NCBI GenBank assembly: GCA_034766995.1
Contig: CM068314.1
Span: 34,364,208-34,428,207, forward strand
Length of the DNA: 64,000 bases
Source: Acanthacorydalis orientalis
Taxonomy: Eukaryota; Arthropoda; Insecta; Megaloptera; Corydalidae
Direction: 5' to 3'
This document shows, piece by piece, positions 23,523 through 37,270 of the stretch. The notes under the pieces were generated by a model. The model worked only from the letters and a program-made list of their open reading frames with translations, was not told the origin of the DNA and searched no databases. The translations under genes were made by a program, and so were the position numbers. Position 1 is the stretch's first letter. Every line of letters starts with the position of its first letter.

Positions 23523-25879
23523 TATTTACATATTTACATGAAAAATATAAATATTAATTGTTAATTATATTTTCAATCAATTTTGTTTCTGAAATTAAAA
23601 ACTGAATATATAAATTCTTAAAATATTTTCTAGTTAACATAATGTATTTCAAATAAATTAATCTCAAACTAAATTCACCAACAGAACCTATATATAAGAT
23701 GTAGAAAGATAATTTTCAATAATTGATTAATTAGCTTATATATCAATTCAGTAAAAAATGACTTAATTTATTAATTAAACACACAACTTAATTTTGATAA
23801 AAATATGTATTATGTTGGTAGAAAATAATTGCGGTTTATGATCTTAAAATTCATAAAAACACGCAGTTATATTCCTACCGATTTAAAACTTTAATAATAT
23901 TTCATGTGGTAGAACTAGATAAAAAACTTTAAGATTAATAAATTAGATTTATTAATTAGTAAAATGTTATTTAATAACATTTTCACGACCGATTATTTCC
24001 ATAGCGAGTCAAATGTGAATGCTCAGTAACAAGAATTCTACGGCTGAAAGCTGTTATATTTTACTAATATCAAAAAAACAATCCAGATAATCAATTCTGT
24101 AATGATGGGGTCTCAAAAATTTGTATCTATTTAAGAAATGCCTTAATTATTTATTGTATGCCGCCTGTTTCTGACCCTTTATCCATTTCTGTAAATTCAG
24201 AAATTAGTTTGAGAACAACGATTTTTTCATTTTAGATATTGTAAGTTTGTCCATGTTTCCTCTGTGCTTGCACTTACATGTACATTTTAATAATATATAT
24301 ATCTAGCTGGCAACAATTAAAAAAAATGACAATTTCAGTTTTAGTTCTAATATTATTTGAAAATATTTTGACTTTCGGATTTTCTAAAAATATGAAGTTG
24401 TTATTTACAACTAATTTAAAAAACAAATATTTTTTTTCAAATATTTAATTCATTTTCGACATTTTAACCACACAAGAACTACATTTTAATGTCGTTCCAT
24501 CTCCTTTTTAATATTCAGGAAAGCCAAAATTACAACCTTCAGTTATTTCAGTAGCTTGTCCACTTTTGTAAAATTATCGACATATACTTCATTTATTTTA
24601 TTGAGATAATTATATATTTTCATTATTACTCTACATTTGAAAATGTTATTAGTAATTTCAAATTGAAGATTTAGAATTACAGATTATAATAAATATTATT
24701 TTATGTGCGAAATTTAAACCTGGTTTATTTTATATTACAGTACTACAACACTTGCTAATTTATGAATGAATTGAATAGATGCCAACTATGCGCTTTGAAA
24801 CGCAAAGTACCATGTAACGACTACCAAAACTTATGTCTAAAAACATTTTAGTAAGTCAACGGTAATATATTAGATTCATTTTAAATCTAGTACATTCATT
24901 TAAATGAAAAGGAATTAATTAAATTTAATTAAAAAAAAAGAAAAATCTAAACCCAGATTTATTTTAAACCGTTTTAAAACTTTGTCTTTTAAGAATTCAA
25001 TCAAAACTATCTATTTCTCCACTTAAATATATGTAATTAAAGTATTAGGAAATAATAGATTAAATTTTATTTTTAAAAGAACTACTAGAAACATATAATT
25101 ACAATACTGCGGTTTTTCAGTAATTACTTTCTTAGTGTCACTTCAATTACAGACAGCAGTAAAAAATACTTACGGAATATAAAGAAATTTTAGATAAACG
25201 ACTCTTCTTCCAGTTTTACTTTCTTAAATTGTTAATACGTAATACGTATTACGGTAATTATGAACTTATTTATAAATATATCATTAATATTAATAAGTTT
25301 AAAAATATAGACAATATCACCTCTATAACGTGTCTCAGGTTTATTTATAATGTCGAAATGTCAAGAAAAAATAGAAATCTTACATTAATTAATATCAAAA
25401 GGACAAATCTCTTTAATCTCTGATTGAAAGAATTCGTTACTTAATAAATTTAATAATCTGTCATCACATTATCACCTTTCTACAGTCAGCAAACTGTCTG
25501 TCATCAAGATATTTTTTAATTGGACCTAACAATTGATTATTCATTGGAATCAAGTAAATGAGAACTAGGATGATGTTTTTAGAAAAAAATTTTTTTGATT
25601 CATTAGTTATAAGTGTTTTAACAAAAAAATACGCTTTTATTTCTTACAAAAATTTACTATTTAGGAAAATAATTTAATATATGTTATTTCTATTTACTGT
25701 TTCATTCTTTTTAGTTAAGATGGTGATATTTTCTTCTATGTTTTTTGTTACTTATAGATATTTATATAGAATTATTTTTATTTAAATAACATTTTTTTAT
25801 ATTATTAGACAATAATGTTTGTCTGTTGTAGTTGTCTCTTTATATATATAAAATTTAAATGCTAGTTCATTCTATCATT

Positions 25880-25894
25880 ATATATTTATATACA

Positions 25895-25929
<35 letters not shown>

Positions 25930-25995
25930 GTATATATATATATATGTATATATATATATACATATATATATATATACATATATATATATATGTAT

Positions 25996-26050
<55 letters not shown>
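25880..26050. repeat. TATA/TACA/TATG block, 170 bp
   Basis: TA runs interrupted at near-regular intervals by TACATA or TATGTA, which are complementary and so form many short inverted repeats. Open frames through it (YIYIYI) are compositional. Confidence 0.95.
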
Positions 26051-26051
<1 letters not shown>

Positions 26052-26495
26052 GGTGTTTCAACTGTATTACCATTATTGTTAATGTAAGGTTTGTCTGATT
26101 TTTTTATGTTCTATTCTTTCATTTTATTTTTACAGATTCTCTTATGCTGTCTAAGTTTTTGACCACAAGTTCTGTTGTTATTTTTGTATTTTGTACGATA
26201 TACTTATACTGTTTTTTTATCTGTCTATTGTTACACATTATTACGACGCTATTCCATTATTTTAATAATGTTTTATAAAAACCTTTTATAGTACTAAAAG
26301 ATATGTTTCGTTTTAAATTAATCTTTTAATATAAATATTTTTACGTTCTCATATTAGACCTTCAGTTTTTTATATTAATCATTCATATTTAATGGTCATT
26401 TTTATATAGTTTAAAATTAAAAAGGAATTATTTCAATTTGTGTAATAGAGTAATAAATGTATATTTACATTTAATATGAATTCTTCAATTATTTC

Positions 26496-26520
26496 TATAT
26501 ATATATATATATATATATTG

Positions 26521-26556
<36 letters not shown>

Positions 26557-26558
26557 GG
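26496..26558. repeat. (TA)n(GT)n microsatellite
   Basis: Two TA runs separated by TTG, then about nine GT units. Confidence 0.95.
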
Positions 26559-27327
26559 TTTATGTATATATGTATACGGGTGTGTGTATATACATATGCA
26601 CACACATTATAGTACGCGTATTTTCTGAGAATTTTGCAATATTAAAACTTCTATGATTTTATTTTTTTAAGAGATGAAATACATATAGAAAATTAAAAAA
26701 AAATGAAATAAATTGTTCACGAAATGAAAACTACAGTATATAAAATTTAAATTTATTCTTTTATCAAATCTGAGATTATACATTGCTTTACAAATATTAA
26801 CGTTTTTGCATAATATAAATGTAAATTGTTCTGATGTTTGTATAACGAAATGAAACTGAAGTTAAAAATCGCCATATTTTTGAAACGATTAAAATTTGGA
26901 AAGTAATTTCACGTAAATTAGATAAAATAAGGACCAAAATCTATATACTCAAGTTGTTGCAAGAATGTGTGGAAAACTTCAGCTATTTAAGTACCCTGGT
27001 TTGATATTATAATTGTTAAAATTAGATATATTATCTGTATTTGTATGTATGTATGCATGTATATATATATATATATTTATAAACAGAATAATATTCGTAA
27101 TATGTTACATTTGTTAACAAATCTTCGTTTAGAAACTTTGTATAAGACATAGATTATATTTTATGTAACTTTTATTCGATGGATAAATATAAATCTGGTT
27201 TAATTTATATATTTTATTATATAAAAATTCGCTGCAGTCTCAGTTTAAAAACACACATTACTGCAAACAATTATCTATTGATTATATAAGAAAACCAATT
27301 TTCGTTTGCAATCACGTAGAATTCAAG

Positions 27328-27360
27328 TGGCGAGAAGACGAGTAGGAACGCGTCTCGCCA
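27328..27360. other. Hairpin with 8-bp perfect stem in a GC-raised patch
   Basis: TGGCGAGA (27328-27335) and TCTCGCCA (27353-27360) are exact inverted repeats around a 17-base loop. The patch about 27310-27420 has unusually high CpG content for this region. It could be a structured RNA, a regulatory site or a transposon end; nothing decides between these. Confidence 0.4.
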
Positions 27361-27743
27361 AAATAGAGAAACGAAAAACGAAATCGTTCATCACGATCCT
27401 TTAATACTTCGATGAAAATGAAATGTGTTCTATATGAAAGAGTAGTTCAGAAATTGAACAATGAACTTGACGTTTTCATAGTTATTTTATATGAGTAATA
27501 TTTTTCTGTTTATATATATATATATATATATACTACATACACTTCAATGCTGTTTTGATTTATCTAAGGGTTACTTTCTTCGTTCTTCACTCAATTAATT
27601 TGGCAGTTTTTTATTATAACGTATGTACGACCACATTCATAGAAAATGTATGTCAATATATAAAATCATTATATTTCATTGAATGATTTTTCGATTACAA
27701 GTTAAGTGTGACTTCTTTATATTTTATTAATAAATAACAACAG

Positions 27744-27744
27744 T

Positions 27745-27795
<51 letters not shown>

Positions 27796-27810
27796 GAGAG
27801 AGAGAGAGAG
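27744..27810. repeat. (TA)n(GA)n microsatellite
   Basis: A long TA run followed by AGAC and about eight GA units. Confidence 0.95.
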
Positions 27811-28572
27811 ATTTATATTTAAAATAAGTATGATGATTTCACAAATAAAAATATTCACGTTAGGAAATTAAAATCTTATATTAAAAAAATAGTCCATTAA
27901 CTTACACTGATAAATATATATATTCCTTTTTTAAAAAGAAAAACAATTATTTTTAAAATATAAACTCTTAAATTTTCTATCGATTGTAGAAATATTTGGA
28001 AAAATGTTATTATGACTATACCTAATACCTGATAGTTGGAATTGAATAAGTGAAATTCTTATAACATATATTTTATTCACGGCTGAATATTCCTAAAAAA
28101 AATTTAATGCTAAATATTTTTCAAACAGTTTTGGTACACACTTCCTTTATTAGTAATAAAATTTTCATATCTAGAAATCGCATAAAACTCTATATTCACA
28201 CTTTTCAAGAACTGAACATCACAACAAACAATAAGTATATTTTAGTAATAAAACCCGCTTTAATGGTACAATAAACGTTACTTATTTAACACACTAGATA
28301 ATTTACCTGGAGTAATATATCTCGGATTTAATAGTTCTCAGTAAGGCAAATTAAATGTGTAATTTATCAAAATAAATTAGATAACAGATCAGAATCTGGA
28401 AGTAAATTCAGTCTTGCAGCAGTCTCTAATTTTATAGATACTTTTCATTGCAATCATAAACTAAAAGCTTAAAATTAAGACAACAAATCGTGTTGCGTAT
28501 ATTGTACAGAAAATTACACGATATACTGTAATAAATCTTAATCAAATGTGAATATTATTAGCATTTCGATTC

Positions 28573-28574
<2 letters not shown>

Positions 28575-28631
<57 letters not shown>
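28575..28631. repeat. (TA)n microsatellite
   Basis: About 28 TA units, followed by GGTAGGTA. Confidence 0.95.
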
Positions 28632-28633
<2 letters not shown>

Positions 28634-29503
28634 TAGGTAAATAGGTATATTTTTAATTTTAAGTATATAATGCTATTAACTTTATACCAATCAGTTGATA
28701 TTGTCATAAAATAATTGATAAAATTTCAATTACACACAAGTTTCACGAATTATTTATGTAAATAACACTTTATATACATTTTCGAGTGTTTACATAATGA
28801 AACATTTCATACATTAGCAATTATTTAAAAAATGTATAACTCTAATATGTTTTAAAGAAAATAATTATTTAGTTTTAATTTACTATAATTTCTAATATAA
28901 ATGTATTAAATATTATTAAATTTATAACTATTTTCACGTCGTCAATAATGACGGAAAAACTTATGATGAAATTAAATAAATACGAAAAGTACACAATAAT
29001 TTTTATAAACATGTTGTTTATGGAAAATGTTATTTTATAAAACGTCTTGAAATCCTTTTTTAATGTATTGTTTCCCCAATCTCTGTGCTGCTTTTTTTAA
29101 TAATAACGATGAGAGAAGAAATATTTTTTCAAGGGTATTAATACAATTAATTTCATTATTTGTTTATTTTTTTAAATGATCAAATAAATATAAATGTAAC
29201 AGTAAGCTTTTAAATTTTTACATGTTCTGCAAATCATCCGTAATGAATCATTGCTATAGTTACACACAACATCGATGAGATTAAAATTCAATTAACAGCT
29301 GTCAAAATGCCACGAGATTTTCGTGCTAAATTCTAAAAATATACATTACTATATTTTTGTTATATTTTCGTTCTGGAATTTTTAAATTACTCTCAGCGTG
29401 TGTGTACTTCCCATGTACATCGAGTTATTAATGGAGCATGTACTTTAATTCTATAAACTAAATTATTTGCTAGTGTATAGAAAAAAAATTACAAGTATTT
29501 AAG

Positions 29504-29646
29504 ATGAGTTATATGATAGAAGCGGATAAAAGATTGTTGAAGTTTCAAAGTTATGAAGAGTATTTAGATTCATTGGTGTCTGAAAAGGATTTAGATAATT
29601 TGAGAAGTGCTAATATTGCTAGAGCTATTGCTGAACTTGGCTACAG
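29504..29646 (+). CDS. CFAP299: CFAP299 (C4orf22-like), exon 1
   Basis: CFAP299 is a conserved cilia- and flagella-associated protein found in organisms with motile axonemes; its biochemical role is poorly defined. The exon encodes MSYMIEADKRLLKF, then YEEYLDSLVSEKDL and ARAIAELGYR, the conserved family N-terminus. The ATG at 29504 is preceded by an in-frame TAG at 29471, and the family usually begins a few residues before EADKRLLKF, so the start is well supported. The donor is CAG|GTCAGT after 29646, leaving phase 2 (AG of an Arg codon). A (TA)n tract begins six bases inside the intron, unusually close to the splice site. Confidence 0.93.
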
Positions 29647-29651
29647 GTCAG

Positions 29652-29652
<1 letters not shown>

Positions 29653-29711
<59 letters not shown>

Positions 29712-29714
29712 ATG
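29653..29714. repeat. (TA)n(TG)n at the CFAP299 exon 1 donor
   Basis: Begins six bases after the GT of the donor and runs through about 22 TA and several TG units. Confidence 0.95.
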
Positions 29715-29910
29715 TCAATCAATATAATATGTTTTTAATTTGAATTAATTTTAATATACTCTTTCTTGTATAAAAATAATTCGTCGAATATATAAATTAT
29801 TTTCTAGTATAAATATCTTGATTGATAAAAAATATCACTTTGTGTCATTTTAACTTAACGTTATTTTTGAATTCAAAATTTAAATGTCTTGGTAACTATC
29901 TTTAATAAAG

Positions 29911-29911
<1 letters not shown>

Positions 29912-29976
<65 letters not shown>

Positions 29977-29984
29977 CGATATAT
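29912..29984. repeat. (TA)n with TATG interruptions
   Basis: Two TA runs around ATGTATATGTA, ending at CGATATA. Confidence 0.95.
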
Positions 29985-30404
29985 AATTTCAATTACAATA
30001 GATGTAAAAAAAGTTATCAGTTTTGAGGATAAGATCATGTATAATAATTAAAATAAACTTTTTTTAAATTCTTCAATAAAAATAAAATTCATAACAATCT
30101 ACAAATTCTAAGTAGAAAGATAAAAATGTGCTTAACTAACTAGTAAGGTATATTACAAGTTCTTCAGTTTTGAACTAACAACCTTTAATATTTTTTGGAA
30201 AAATATGACAAAATAACATTAGCAAACGGATTGAATTTTTTTAATAAACAATCAGATAAATAATATACATTTTTTTTAGAAATTTATATCAGTAATAAAA
30301 AATGTTTAATGTAGAAATACACTGAAAGCTATTCAATTTGAAAATGTTTTTTTTTTGAAAAGTAAGTTCTATATTTATTTCATATAAAATTATATTCTAC
30401 GTAG

Positions 30405-30436
<32 letters not shown>

Positions 30437-31198
30437 TTGCACAGAATGCAATTTAAATAGAGTTATACCAAATATAAATAAATATTAATCCTTATGAAAA
30501 AGTTTCTTGAATTAATATTCTTAATTTATTTCCATTGCATAAAATTTTAATTCGTTAAAAGATTGGTCCTTTTGTGTAGTTATCAAACAGTAGCAGGACG
30601 TAAATATGTATACTTATTGAAGCACAAAATATATTTTCTTATAATTTTAACCATCAAATGTATTTTTTTGAAAGAAATTACAGTTAAAATTTTGTACAAA
30701 TTAATAATTTTAAAATGAAAATAAAATACACATATTAGTATTTCATGCTTAGAAAAGAAGTCGATTATTTTCTTAAAAAATATTACTAAAATTGTAATTA
30801 AAAATACTCAAAAATTTTAGTAATATATTTTTATAAAAAAACTGTTTTCATTTTTATTAATTAGAATATTTTAAAAATTAAATAACTATAATGTGTATAG
30901 AATACAAATTCATTAGTGAATTGGAATACAATTTATTCACTTAATATTGTTTAATTAATTAGAGCAATAAGAAAAAATATGATCACTTCTGTTAAATCAT
31001 ATTATTTTGATAATTATAAATATAAATTAACCAATATAAATATTTATTCAATTTTATCACATTACATTTAAATTCAAATATATTTTGCAAGTATTTGAGT
31101 TTTATTGTATACACAAAGCAACATGATTTGAATCTATATTTTTTTATTAAGTGTATATATAAATGTACAGTTGAACACGAGTACTTTTTAATAACAAA

Positions 31199-31204
<6 letters not shown>

Positions 31205-31242
<38 letters not shown>
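31205..31242. repeat. (TA)n microsatellite
   Basis: About 19 TA units. Confidence 0.95.
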
Positions 31243-31249
<7 letters not shown>

Positions 31250-32241
31250 ATCTTACTAAAAATACTAATCCCGATTCAAGAAGTATACTTAAAAAATATC
31301 TATGTAAATTAAGAAATGTTTTTTTCTGTATTTCTATAATACACTTTATTTTTCTCTCACACTACTGAAACTACTCGTCTTTATTGTAGTTTTAATTGTA
31401 CTGTACTGAATTTTAAAATTCTAACGTTTACTACTCATGTCACATTGACGCATTGAATTGGGGAGACACATTTTTCAAAGTAATTTATTTTTTTCTCGAA
31501 AAAAATATTTACATTTTCTATTTTATTTTTTTTTACTGTAATTTCGTATTTTGTGATAATAAACATTTTATTGAAGTTATTAGAGAATTGGTATTAATTA
31601 TTTTAATGAATACAAATCGGCGTTATTTAATAACGTTAAGTATGGCCCATAAAGTTAAATTGTTTTGTATCTATAAATTGATTAATTAATAATAAAAAAA
31701 ATGTCTTTACTAGAAAGTAAATTCAATTCCGGACTTGTAAGATTGATAATTATTGTAGAATAATTAAAAATTTGAGTACTGAAATCAATAATATACAAGA
31801 ACTATATTTCTAGAAATTAAATTCAATAATTTAAAAATCCACTATCTACTGTTTCTTGTATATAGGGAGTGATTATTTTTATATTAAACTTTAGGAAAAT
31901 ATTTTTATAAAATTAGAAAAAAATTACAATTTTGCTTGCTGAACATTCATATAACTGTTTACACAAGTCTGCTTGTAGAAATTATATTGCTAGTAGTCAC
32001 AACATTTAATTAAAAGAGAAAAGGCTGATATAATTATCATAGTACTATTCTATGCTAATTACTGCACAAACTGAAGATTCCGCGACTTCAAACCATGATG
32101 CGGACTACTGAATTTTTCATTAATAACAACATGCTACGATATAATTTGGACTCTAGGTCTCTAAATAAGAATTGTGTGCTTGGGATTTTATTCTCAAAAA
32201 CATTTCTATAAGGATAGAATTAAAAATAGGTCGATGAATAC

Positions 32242-32245
<4 letters not shown>

Positions 32246-32284
<39 letters not shown>

Positions 32285-32290
32285 TATATG
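32246..32290. repeat. (TA)n microsatellite
   Basis: About 21 TA units with one A-A interruption. Confidence 0.95.
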
Positions 32291-34317
32291 TGTCAATCAC
32301 AGAGAATACGAAATACATTTCTAAAAAATAACTTAAATTCAGTTGAAACTCTATTCGAGTGTTATACTTGTACATGGTCTTCTAGCGTATTAATATATTT
32401 AATTCACTGTTTGACAAACTTATGTGTACCAATTGAACAACCAGCCAAGTATGAAACGCTGTTTTCTCTGCTAAGTCTATGATCAATAATGTTTATCAAT
32501 CATTTATGAAAGTGTTCAGTAGATTAAAGTAATAGTTTGGAGAAACGAAAGATGGCTTATAAAAAAACTGATAAAATTATAAACATTAACTGTCAAATAT
32601 TTGTAATAATATAAGGTATTAAATCTGAAATATTGTCATCTTTCTACATTTCACCCATCGACAGTAATTCTCAAATTCATTATTAATATGCAGTTGAATC
32701 ATTAGTTTATCAATTGTGTTAGGTTTCTATTTAAAGACATGTTAAATACTGTAAACAGTAGTCCTATCATTATTCATTTACGTTACTTGTAGTCATTTTT
32801 TAACTTTTCGATCCATGAAATTTGCGTTGCTGCACCAAAAGAATGTTTACATATTATGCTAATATTGGACAGTGGGTTTATATCCATGATAACTCATTTC
32901 ATAAAAATTAACATCACAACTCCCTTCATTGGTGCAAAGGAAACGAAAAACTGTCATATTAACAGCGGTATCAAACGCCAACAGTTGTTCATACAAATTC
33001 GAATCAACTCCAGCAATTACAATAAACAACTCTGACTCATATATAATAGTAGAATAAAAAAATAAAATTAAAATATTATCGATAATTTCTAATTGAGCTT
33101 CGAATATATATATATATATAAATTTAATAATTAACATGAATGTAGACTACTGTATATGTTTCGATTAACCCACAGTAACTTCCTTCTACAAATTCAGACT
33201 GTTTCATCTCTAGTACCTTTTCATTTCAAACCTAATAAATATTATATGATGGGATAACTTTTTTAGGCCGTAGCTGATTGTAAATACAAAGTTAGACACA
33301 AACATAAATATAGGTTGTAGTATAGCTGACTGGACAATGTTCATTGTGTTCATTTATACATATCTGTGGGATTTCGGATATGATTCATGTTCCCTAATGA
33401 ACACGCGACTACAATGAAGGTACCACTGTCGCCACGTTTTAATCTACGTATAGAGTAATACGTAACATTGTTTTATAACTGAATTATAAAAGATGTTTTG
33501 TTATATTGTCACCTACATGAAGGATACTGGAACGAATCCTGTCGTCATAAAGTTTAATATACGTAGAGGTGTGCCTGTGAAGTACACATTTGCAAAGTAA
33601 TATTTTCATTAAGTAACATACATATAAAAATAATTAGCACCATTGCGTTAATATTGCATTGAACAGTGCATTTTTAATTCTGTGCTTTTACTTTTTATTA
33701 TTATTTCTTTTTTAATTAACAATTTTTGTTCATTTATATTTGAAGAGATGTAAAATCTAGTTTTAAGTATCGTGTTGCGCATGGATAAATAATTAATTAT
33801 TAATATTCATACCATTTATTCATTAGTGACAAATACTGTTTCACTACTACTCATATTTGCTAAAATTCAATGTGAAACAAAATTGTAAGTTAACGCACGC
33901 GGAAGGTAAAATGTTTTTAATGGTACAAAATGTTCGCAAGAAACCAATCTGTACTTGAGAACACACTCGGTGTAAAACACTTTTTCGTTCACATAAATCT
34001 CAGAATCGGATCATCTTAAATCTTTATTTGAATATAACATTAACGCACATTATGATAAGGAAAATGTGGGAAATGTGTGGTTACACAATTTATATTCACC
34101 AATACGTTTTTAATAGTAAACTAGTATATTTTTTCAAACTGTTTAACCAAACACGTTTTTATCAATAATATATATGTTTTTGTAATAATTCTCTGTCAGT
34201 GGATAATTGTTATCATTTATACATTAGGGTACAAATTTATACGTTAAGTAAGAAAATGTAGAAGATTTATCACATAATATATTTATTTAACATTCAAACA
34301 TTTTTTAAATATATCTA

Positions 34318-34318
<1 letters not shown>

Positions 34319-34396
<78 letters not shown>
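34319..34396. repeat. (TA)n with TACA interruptions
   Basis: Three TA runs separated by two TACATA steps. Confidence 0.95.
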
Positions 34397-36427
34397 TATT
34401 TCAAAACACAATTTGCGAAAAAATATTATTTGCATTTTAATAAATGTTTTTTGGCATTAAAAGAGCGTTTTTTACTTTACTAACTTTTATTTGCATTTTT
34501 GTAATTATTAAGAATATTCAAAATATTGTTTGTAACAATTTTCTACCAATATTAAACACAAAAACTTCCTGTATATAAAGTAATATTATATTCTGTTAAT
34601 TACATCAATAATGTAAATTAAAGTTTCTTTATTTTTTTACTTTAGAATAATTTATTTTACAAGACACTTTTACTTACAATAAAAACTAATTACAGAGTTT
34701 AATTTATCGCATAAAAGAAAAAAAAGCCATTAAAATATTTATAATTTTTTTTACGTGATGTGTAATTTTTATTTTTTATAGTTTTTATGGTTCTGTTTTA
34801 TTTAGATTTTTTAGCATCATCAAGACAAGTTCATTAAGTATTTTTTATCAGGCATCTAGTCGTTTCCTTAATGAAAGCTGACCTAAGCTGTACGGCCTGA
34901 TTCAAACTTATATCGATCAGTAACCCAACGTTCTCGCTATTTAGATGCAACTGTTTTTTATACATGTTGACAAAAATTTATATAACGGAAAATTTTCTCT
35001 TCAGTTATCAGAATATACAAAGTATTAATACTTGTAAATATTTTGTTTGTAAATACAGTCATTTTTTTAGTTATTATGTTATTAAATTCATAATTTATAT
35101 TCAGTACCAAGAAAACATTTTTGTCTATTTGATTTATATTTGATAATTTATTGTCATTTGATACTATTTTATTCCATCTTCAGGAATAAATAATCATTTT
35201 AACAATAATTAAAATAAAAAGTATTATAAAAATATAAAATCAGGCATATTTTATTGATGACAATAGCATATTGTTTGAATAGCAAAAAAAATAAGTAATC
35301 AATGTATCAATACAATTAAAGTATTCTTTATAGATTTGAAGTTAGAAATATTAGTAGATCAATACTTTTTTCTTTCTCCAGTTAATATTTAAGAAATATA
35401 GTACGGCCTTACTTCGACTTTTAATTGAGTTTTATTCAACCAGTTCCTACGTAAGTTAAACTTCTCAGAAAATTATAAAGTTATACAAATATATATCGGA
35501 AAATAAAAAAAAAAAAATAATTAAAATATTAATACATTTTATTTCTTTTTAATGTTTCGTAATATTTGTACACATTATAAATTACTGGAAAATCAATCAT
35601 ATTCTTGATCATTTTCATCAACAGTAATTTTTCATAAAAAATACATTAGTCATTTTGAAGTTTATTATAGAGAAAGGTAGAATAGTTAGAGTGAAAGAAT
35701 ATGTTTTTTTTTCCAAACGATTAGGTTCCTTTCCGCTGTATTTTTTTCTGTTATGTGCAAGAACTTCTTAAATTTAATAATTTTTTCTTGAAAATCTTTC
35801 GAAAATTGTGTCAATGTCTTCAATTTTTCGTATCATGTTATAATTACTTTTGAACAGAAAAAAATTATGAAGCTTTTTTTTGTTCTTTTAGCTCTTCTCC
35901 ACATGTTTATATAATTCGTTATTGTGCAAGAAGAAATAGAATACTTGTGATCCTTTAGTGATCCACTAGCTATTATAAATCATTTTTAACCAATTTATCA
36001 TATTCATGTTATTTTATCAATTTTCTTACGAATCTATTGTATTTTTCTTCTTTTATCTACTTTTTATTTAACTATTTAAAAGCATTTTATATAAATAAAG
36101 GAAAAAGTCAAAAACAAGACACAAATAAATTGACTAAAAACAAAAGAAAAATAATTACAAAATAACACGGTTATCTAACGATTAACCAATACAAAAAAAT
36201 TAATTGCATGATAGGGCATGTTTCCAGGTGATTGATTGCGACATTGCTCAATATACGTGCGCAATTTTCAAAATCTTAATTTTTTTACATATGTACTACA
36301 CAGTCGTAAATCGAAGAATATTTGTATTTAATTAGTATATAATGATACTATAAATACATTAAGTATTTTACTTAAACATATAAAATTAACAAATGTTCAA
36401 CAACATATGCGTTTGTATATTTGTATA

Positions 36428-36483
36428 TTATATATATATATATATATATACATATATACATATATACATATATACATATATAT

Positions 36484-36528
<45 letters not shown>
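36428..36528. repeat. TATA/TACA block
   Basis: TA runs with a central (TATACA)n stretch of about five units. Confidence 0.95.
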
Positions 36529-36529
<1 letters not shown>

Positions 36530-36659
36530 TAAAATATCTTAAAATGTTAGTTGGAAAAAATAATCCAGTTTAATAGCGGTTTGTTCAACTTTTAAATAAA
36601 TATTTTCAACTGATAATTATTTTATAATAAAATAATGATGTTCTTATATTTAAGCTCTT

Positions 36660-36662
36660 ATA

Positions 36663-36702
<40 letters not shown>

Positions 36703-36730
36703 CATATATATACATACTTACATACATACA
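36660..36730. repeat. TATA/TACA block
   Basis: TA runs ending in three or four TACA units. Confidence 0.95.
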
Positions 36731-37197
36731 TAAATTATTATAATAAGTATATTGGAATATTAAAGTTATATTCATTTGAATAATTAATATAAAATTGTAC
36801 ATTCCGTGCTTAAAAGTTCTTTATTAACTTCCAACTGTACAAAATGTTCATCTCCACTGCATAATTTATTATCTATACGTATATTTAACACTGGGTATTA
36901 TATTTCCGTTCCCTTTTATTTCGTTAATGTTAAACGATTATACACTACTCACTACAGAACAATATTTTCAAAACGCTTGCGGTACTATTATGAAATCTTA
37001 TGAGATGAAAAGAACAAAACAATGTTAAAAATTTAATTGCTCTATTATTTTATTTCAGAAATGCACTTAAGTGCAGTTATAAATGAAATAAATGTACTTT
37101 TGAAATGGGTTTTGTGTCGTCGTGTTGTTTAATACAAGAATGATTCTTTGACACAAACGTTATATATAGATTTGTTACATACATTTTTCATATTCTT

Positions 37198-37220
37198 TAT
37201 ATGTATATACATACACAAAT

Positions 37221-37263
<43 letters not shown>

Positions 37264-37270
37264 GATATAT
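37198..37270. repeat. Mixed TA/CA microsatellite
   Basis: CACACA steps followed by about 14 TA units. Confidence 0.93.

Larger units (their letters stand above)
22184..29470. other. Intronic AT-rich DNA before CFAP299
   Basis: No exon recognised. It holds a 76-bp (TA)n tract, a GATA tract, a long TATA/TACA/TATG block at 25.9 kb, a GC-raised hairpin at 27.33 kb and a short cysteine-rich open frame at 24.76 kb. The CFAP299 promoter should lie in the last part, but no clear core promoter stands out. Confidence 0.55.

Noticed and set aside
25859..26098. YIYIYI-type frames in TATA blocks throughout the window
   Set aside because: Translation of (TA)n repeats only.
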